64,000 nt of DNA from Cladorhizidae sp. MBARI D1340-BT2 (lineage: Eukaryota > Porifera > Demospongiae > Poecilosclerida > Cladorhizidae). Position 1 is the first letter of the stretch. Each line of letters opens with the position of its first letter. Below are positions 58,036 through 64,000 of this stretch, one piece after another. The notes under the pieces are model-generated. The model saw nothing but the letters and a program-made list of their open reading frames with translations. It was not told the DNA's origin and searched no databases. The translations under genes were made by a program, and so were the position numbers. Location: assembly GCA_028752905.1 (NCBI GenBank), contig JAQNBH010000011.1, positions 27,118,833 through 27,182,832 of the forward strand, given 5' to 3'.

Positions 58036-58665
58036 TGAAGGGCAATATGGCAGCCATTTCTCACTCCTCAAGGAGCTAGAGGTCATTCACCCGCACGCAT
58101 TCATAATTAGGAGGTGTGTTTGCATATTTTTTCTTTGCAAATTTTAACTTTCATAATTTATTCTGAAGTTTGTTTTTGCTTTGATGTGAATATTACAACC
58201 TTCAAAACTCTGTCTACATGATATACAGTCAAATTACATTACAAACTGTTACAAAAGAAATTTATTTTATTTTATATAGAAATCAAGATCATCCGGAAGT
58301 CCTGCTGTTGCTGTTCCATAACAAGGTCTGAGTTTTTCTAGAGCTACTGTTGTTTTTACATTGTAGTGTAGATTAATTGTAGCCAGTACTACAGAGTGTA
58401 TACCTGAACTATATACACCTTTACTTCAAACTGTTTTTACATCATACTTTAATGTTTTTACATTAAACTTTTTGTTGCATTTTTATTACCAGTGTAAATG
58501 CTGCCTAGTTTGCATGGACAACCCGACCATAATTGGTAATCTTTGAAAAAATTAAGTGAACTGTTTTGGTTTCGGTGCAAGAATTGATTAGGGGGTGGGT
58601 CTTTCTAAATATTAAAAAATAATAAGGGAACTGTTTTGGTTTCTAGGGGTTGGGTTGGGTTTTGT
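58036..58665. other. No gene recognised
   Basis: AT-rich, no motif; may contain the lost 3' end of the hAT copy to the right. Confidence 0.4.
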
Positions 58666-58669
58666 TCGT

Positions 58670-60467
58670 TTTTTAGGAGGTTATGGTTTGACTTTTTTCT
58701 GTTGTTCTTAATATTTGTTGTTGGGGGGCCGCATACTCAACCTCTGCTTCTTTTCCATAGAACTCTGTTAAGAATCTTGATTTGCTCGCTGCCATATGAT
58801 GGGGATGCTTCAGCGGGTAGTAGGGAGGGACTGGATATGGACATGGCAGTAACAATCTTCACGGCTTTATCAGTAAATCAACTCTTAATATTTAGAAGAA
58901 GGGAATCGACGTATGGAATTGCAACTAGAGTTCGATACTCGGCTGTGATTGTGATAGAAGACCAACGGCTTCATGCAGATCCATGTGTGCCGATTGTTAT
59001 ATCATGTTTTTCCTCCAACAGAGATATTTCAGACTCGACTGAACCCAACCACTCACTTCTTTCATCCTTTAGATGCTCGAGTTGATCTGTCGTGATTTTC
59101 AGAAGTACCGGTAACCTGCTCAAATCGAATAGCTTTCTTTGCATCGAAACATTCATCCTTACCAGGATATCCAGAACTTTTGACAGGTACACGATACTAG
59201 CACTCCAGTGTAAGTAGCAAGGAGAGCACCAATACCGTATGCTTCAGCAACACTTGATGTTTCATACAGCTGTTGTAGGGTGACGATAACGGCAGGAAGC
59301 TATTGGTAAATAGCCCATACACAGCGTTCGTGTGAGAGCCGTCTGGTATCACTAGGCTTCACAATCTTAAGCTCAGGTAGCTTGAGGACAGATTGGACTG
59401 CTTTGATGGTTTCTGCTTTCTTGGGTGAGTAGAAGAAGATTCCATATATTTCCCATATTTCCAAAAATCTTCTTGATCTCTGGAACATTGTTAGCAGCTT
59501 GCATGCTCGCTAGTTGAAGCCGGTGGAAGGCACAGTGGATGTAAAAGTAATGTGCAGCTAGAGTTCGCATCCTTTTTTGAACTCCATTGCATTCTCCGGC
59601 AAGGGTGGCTGCTCCATCATAACCTTGGCCTATTAGTTTGTGATAGTCCAGGTTCTTCGACTCAAGGAAGAAGCTGATTGCATCTGAAATGGTAGCAACA
59701 TCTTGGGCACATATGGAGCACTGTAAGGAAGTCCTCCTCTGGCTTTCCAATTACAATCCACCGACAACTGATGGACAGCTCTTCTGTTTAATACATGTAT
59801 CTACACACTCATCAGCTAACACAGAGAAGTATGGGCTTAATTTTAAGCTCTCAATTAGCTTCCTATCTAGCCAGCTATTGATGGCCTCTAAAAGCATCAC
59901 TGCAGAAAATTTGGATGTGTACTGAGCATTTTGTGGCCCCTCTTTGACATGTTGCTGGAGAAGTTCATCTCCATTTGCAATTTGCAAGTGGACCAGGGGA
60001 TCTAATGTGGTTGTAAGGGGCAGGCGATTTTTTGCAAGAAAATATATCGTTCTCAAAAGCTTAAGCATTATGTTTCTGTTCTTTGCTCTCCTTTCTTCAG
60101 CCTCCTTAGCAGCTGCTGAACATTGCAGTTGTAGGACACTCTCCTCCTTTCCTTATTCTGCCATTCGAGCATGGATAACAGCATCTCTGTGTCATTTTGA
60201 CTGGCTGTGTTCCTTGAGCTGTTCAGTAGCGTGATTCCAATCCTGAATTCCCCGAGTGGTCCATGCACCCCTGGCTGTAGAAGTTGCATTTCCTCGCTTC
60301 TGGCAGAGTTTGCAGAACCTGCCCTGCTTAGGATCATCGCAGTACACACAAGGATATTTCTGCTCCCACTCCTTCTTGTAGCTGAGCCTCGTTTTGTAGA
60401 GTTTCCTCTTCTGCGCTTTGGAACACACTGATCTACCTACTGATGCTTTGGAATTGGTGGAAGTCAA
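58670..60467 (-). pseudogene. hAT-like transposase (TTF finger + core), copy A
   Basis: The minus strand starts near 60467 with a Cys-rich finger: EQKYPCVYCDDPKQGRFCKL then CQKRGNAT...HSQSKWH, a TTF-type zinc-finger pattern. It continues through SPYFSVLADECVDTCIKQ (first catalytic Asp region), KLIGQGYDGAATLAGECNGV and YIHCAFHRLQLASMQAANNV. The later part reads DQLEHLKDERSEWLGSVESE and, in a shifted frame, KILTEFYGKEAEVEYA. These match hAT proteins of the ZMYM1/SCAND3-like group. At least five frame breaks; the C-terminal dimer domain is absent. Confidence 0.8.
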
Positions 60468-60707
60468 GGCATCACTAGTCGACGTAGTAAGGAGTACTTA
60501 TATCTTCGTTGTCCTCAGAATCTCTACTAGACCCAGCACACACTTGCTTTCTGGTAAAAAAGATCCTGAGGTCCATTTATGTAAGTTTGTATTTTTCTGG
60601 ATCATATTTAGTTGCAGAATGCTACTAGCTGAAGCATTTGGTCTTTATATACAACATTGTGAATAAATCTAGAATATTCTGTGTCGCGGTTCAATCATGT
60701 GTTAATC

Positions 60708-60828
60708 TAGAATGTTCTGTCCATGTGCTATTATTATGTGAAGCTTTCCTAATTGTAGTGTAGATTTAATCAACACTACAATTGTGAAAGCTAACCACAG
60801 AATAATAGCACATGGACAGAACATTCTA
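60708..60828. mobile_element. 121-bp hairpin/MITE-like palindrome
   Basis: Starts tagaatgttctgtccatgtg and ends with its complement; inner arms (attattatgtg, attgtagtgt) pair as well. A third copy of the 23-bp end lies at 60873-60895, and a smaller inverted pair (ttatgacacaatt / aattgtgtcataa) fills 60831-60871. Two nested or tandem palindromic elements share these ends. Confidence 0.8.
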
Positions 60829-60934
60829 TATTATGACACAATTCCATCTTGCCACAAAAATTGTGTCATAATCTAGAATGTTCTGTCCATGTGCTAAGTA
60901 CTTTAACTATAGGAAAGTACCCGTACCCTCAAAA

Positions 60935-61100
60935 TGTCTCAGAATCAATCTGAGAGCATCGATTTTGCAAAAAAAATCTCGGGGGCATGCCCCCTGCCCC
61001 CCCTACTTGGGGCTTGCTTATGCACACCCATCACGTAAATGCCAAACATTTTGAGTTTCCCTCCCCCCCCAAACTGTAAATCCTGTATGAACCCCTGAGG
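60935..61100. repeat. G/C-run-rich repeat, copy 1
   Basis: Shares 'tcaatctgagagcatc', a C-rich block and a 'ccaaac...gagtttcccccc' block with 61679-61835 in the same order. This type of tail is common at ends of old hAT elements in invertebrates (general recollection). Confidence 0.6.
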
Positions 61101-61430
61101 TTTAATAATAAGGCTCTAGATAAACCCCACAAAAATTAAAAAATTAAACTCTTGAAAATAATTGTGGTTAGTTACGACTTTATAGCTCATAGATTCTGTA
61201 CACTTCATTTGATACTTCACTTGATAATGAGCTCAAAAATACCTCAGCTGGTACTAAAAAGTGTAGCATTTGTAAAACCATGCCAAAGTAACCTGCAGCT
61301 AAAGGGGGGACTTCAAAATCTTGATGGACTAAACTGGCAGCAAGTGTGGCTTCTGATAGGACTGTGCTACTAAGCCGATGCTTGGCAACCTAGGCATGGG
61401 TTAGCCCTAATGAAAACACTCATTCCATGC
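61101..61430. other. No gene recognised
   Basis: Includes the phrase shared with 41175-41203. The frame at 61152-61373 has no motif. Confidence 0.35.
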
Positions 61431-61980
61431 AGAGGCGTAGCCAGGATTTTAGAAAAGGGGGAGGCATAAAGTCTTGATCTCAAACACCAGCTTTCCCCCC
61501 CCCCACCTAAAACTGTTTCTTTTCTTTAACAATTCTATATTAACGCATTAATAAAGGAATATAGTGCGTACAAAGACCTAGTAAAAATTCTGTAACCTCT
61601 TTCACAACCCAAATAAAATTAACTCTGGCTGTCTAGACTCCATTTTAGAACTGACTACCAGTACCCCCAGAATTCCTCAGAGTCAATCTCAGAGCATCTA
61701 TTTTTGGGGGGGGGGAGGGGGGGGAGGTGTGAGCATGCCCCAACCCCCCTAGTTGTAATGTGATATACACTCCTCCTCCACGTCAACACCAAACTTTGGA
61801 GTTTTCCCCCTCCCCTCCCAAAACTCAAAATCCCGTATAAAACCATGCACACACACACATTCAACATAACCCGACACACAAGATAGTGTTGTGAAACTTT
61901 GTCACATTTTTAACCATCATGCCCCCCCAAAAAAATCAAGATTCTTCCAGTTGCCCCCCCCCCCTTGGACAATTTTCAAA
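61431..61980. repeat. hAT-end-like sequence with C/G homopolymers
   Basis: Begins CAGAGGCGTAGCCAGGATTT, the form of a widespread invertebrate hAT terminal repeat. Contains homopolymers at about 61495-61504, 61706-61735 and 61958-61969, and copy 2 of the preceding repeat (61679-61835). It adjoins the 3' end of the hAT gene on the minus strand. Confidence 0.55.
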
Positions 61981-61989
61981 ATGAAACCC

Positions 61990-62845
61990 TGTCTAGCCAC
62001 AGTGAAGAAAAAATGAAGCAACACAATGAAGAGATAGCTATTGAGAGGAGTCAGAAAGTTGAATTTGCCTGGGATGACATATGGAGACTCATCAATGACT
62101 TCCTCAATGTCAATGGGTATGTCGTGATGCATGTGAAGTAGAGTCAGGCTTGAGAGACGTCCATTACTCATGCTAGACCTAAGGACAGTTTTGATACGTT
62201 TAAGCCCACTGAAAGATCTCTCAGCAGAGCATGAAGCTATGGGGAGGGTGTAGAGAATAGTAACAAGGACATTGATGTTAGGGTAAAAGCTAGAGATGCG
62301 GATCAATGTTGAGGAGAGAGTTGAAGGAAATGAATTTGAACCATGATCTTTCTCTTCAGATTTCCACTTTGTGTACCAGTTGTGGATCTCACCACTGAGA
62401 GAAGACACAATTGGTAGGTCTACAGCATATAGCCCCCACTTTCATCACCACACTGGACACAGTTGCAAGATCTTCTGTTACCAACACTGATGGTACCAAG
62501 TATAGACCTTGAAAAGCAATTTTTTGATGTGAACTAAACCGCTTGTCAAGCTCAGCAAGAAGATGGTCCAAAATTGGAACTGTGATAGTTCTTCTAAAGT
62601 ATTTAGAGGGATTAGCTTGCTCTGTGTTGCTGACGACCACAAATTTTGGGCATTGATGGTATAGACCCTACCTCATTACAGATTTCAGAGATCAGAGTTT
62701 CAAACCATCTACTGTGGTAGGAGTCAACATTCTCTCTGACTGGCTTGAGTGATGCTGTCAAAGTCTTGATCTCAGACACAGCCTGAACTATGTCCTTAGC
62801 CTCCTTGGAAGGCTTGTTGTGAGGCCCCTGATGTACTATAGACAC
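61990..62845 (-). pseudogene. hAT-like transposase, C-terminal part, copy B
   Basis: From 62845 the minus strand reads DIVQAVSEIKTLTASLKPVR then YFRRTITVPILDHLLAELDK and QKIAFQGLYLVPSVLV. After a frame change it ends with the dimer domain LPIASCSAERSFSGLKRIKT, LRSSMSNGRLSSLTLLHMH. This is the 52-kDa-repressor/ZMYM1-like hAT group. The N-terminal half is missing. It lies upstream, in transcription order, of copy A, which lacks exactly this part, so the two are circularly permuted or belong to different insertions. Confidence 0.8.
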
Positions 62846-62892
62846 TTATTGGTAATCATAAGAGCACTGTTGTTGTTATAGCCAGCAAGAGA

Positions 62893-64000
62893 GCTGGGTA
62901 TATAGAAATGCCATGTGCCGATTCAGACAAAACTTAAGACAGCCATTTTCTTGATTTGTGTTTTGTAATGAGAGGAAATAGCTAGTTTTGGATCTTTTTG
63001 CAGCATTTTGGCTGTCTTGTAGGTCTTGTACACTGTAGGTTGGAATTCACTCTTTTTTTAACCTCTATATATACCAGATATCAGGTACCTTTATAGGTGG
63101 TTTGGGGAATGGCTCATTTTATATTGTTTGGATGCATTTCTGCCATTTTGTAAGTAAGATATACCTGACTGGATTTTACATTATGAAATCTACTCTGACT
63201 TGCGTCACTTTTTGTTTGTGTATGGGCAACAACCGGATACTCCTGCTCATGTATTAATAATACATAAGTGACTGCTTGTTTTAATGAAGTCTCTCTCTAG
63301 TGGTTTTGTCAGGTCTAATTATTGTTGATAAATTTATCTTTGTAGAAGTCACTGTTACTGGATTGAATTTGGGCCTGGCGATCATCTTAGTGCTGATCAT
63401 TATGCTCATCATTATGCTAATCAGTGCATATTTCATTTATGTGGTAAGTGATGTGTGTGTGTGTTTGTGTGTGGTGTGTGCTGTAATATCAATGAACTCT
63501 CTTACAATGTCATGCACTAGTGCCAGAAGATGTGGTTTCATAACTTGTTGTTAAGATTTTTAGAGCTCCATAGTTTCTGAACACTTCCCTGTATGAACTT
63601 GCTATATTATAGATCTCTCTGGGTGCTCTCTTTTGATATTATAAAAGGTGAAGTGTGAAGAATCTATGGAGCTCCCAAAAATTTACTAAAACACATCATT
63701 CTGGCATTTCTCCTTCCAAGGACTACGAGTTTTGCTGCCACACTCTATTTTGTATTGTATATAAAGTTCAGTGCATGAGTACAAGACCCAACATCCTTAG
63801 AGATAGTGTTTTCAAGGAGTTAAATATTCACAGTGTGCATGGCTACCATCGAGTCTGCAAATAGGTACCTAAGAGCAATAGGGCACATTGTGTAGTTGCT
63901 CTACAAAATCCACGAATATCCCTCCCCCCCTCCCCCTCCCCCAGCAAGTCATCTAGAAAGTTATAGAGAAAATGTTGTCGGGTGTGGGGGGGAATGCATG
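62893..64000. repeat. 1.1-kb direct repeat, copy 2 (runs off window)
   Basis: Partner of 53713-54832 with an offset of about 9,180-9,184 bp; similarity continues to the last base of the window, so the duplicated unit is larger. Confidence 0.95.
63346..63443 (+). CDS. Candidate exon: single transmembrane helix (copy 2)
   Basis: Same acceptor, donor (GTAAGT) and protein sequence as 54162-54259; one silent G-to-A change in a leucine-flanking codon. Both copies keep the splice sites intact. Confidence 0.5.

Noticed and set aside
58636..59085. 149-codon plus-strand frame
   Set aside because: It is antisense to the hAT relic on the minus strand, whose motifs are recognisable; the plus frame has none.

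Overview
The window looks like AT-rich, repeat-dense, intron-containing DNA from an invertebrate animal nuclear genome. The evidence is short GT-AG introns (roughly 50-80 bp inside a transposase gene), phase-1 exons of extracellular modules, and a mix of DNA transposons (PIF/Harbinger, piggyBac, hAT, pogo/Tc1-like, Mutator/Kolobok-like) and Ty3/gypsy retroelements. An early-branching metazoan such as a demosponge would fit, but the species is an inference; no host gene is complete enough to fix it. I recognised no rRNA or tRNA gene, CRISPR array or bacterial-type operon.

Layout. 1-2790: decayed Ty3/gypsy element (gag, protease, integrase, then RT/RNase H). 2793-3536: C-terminal part of a hAT transposase. 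3.5-12.9 kb: mostly non-coding, with one Cys-rich host-type exon (5694-5852), a 953-bp element with perfect 23-bp inverted ends (8683-9635) and a minisatellite. 12.9-15.1 kb: almost intact Mutator/Kolobok-like transposase gene. 15.2-23.4 kb: AT-rich intron-like DNA with scattered exon candidates, one Ig-like. 23448-26616: full-length PIF/Harbinger element with convergent transposase and MADF-type genes. 26735-30297: piggyBac element lying exactly between two copies of a 527-bp direct repeat. 30785-34251: gypsy element with both LTRs, a target-site duplication and a tRNA-Ser-like primer site. 35.85-40.64 kb: about 30 copies of a degenerate satellite. 41.4-44.6 kb: gypsy fragments, a palindromic MITE, a piggyBac/gypsy-integrase fusion frame and a hammerhead-ribozyme-like motif. 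44.79-45.48 kb: trinucleotide microsatellite, then an inverted satellite relic. 48.9-52.9 kb: relic of an uncharacterised metazoan gene family and a pogo-like element. 53.2-64.0 kb: minisatellites, a 1.1-kb direct repeat holding a transmembrane exon (two copies 9.18 kb apart), and pieces of at least three hAT-type transposons.

Host signal. Several exon candidates (Cys-rich, Ig-like, transmembrane) are on the plus strand and start after phase-1 introns, as exons of modular type-I membrane receptors do. They suggest that the transposons sit inside or between members of a receptor gene family, possibly decayed. No complete host transcript can be assembled from the window alone.

Most transposon genes carry frameshifts or stops. 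The notable exceptions, with long open frames, are the piggyBac/integrase fusion (374 codons), the core-deleted piggyBac exon (425 codons), the hAT C-terminal frame at 2.8 kb (247 codons) and the two halves of the Mutator-like transposase.
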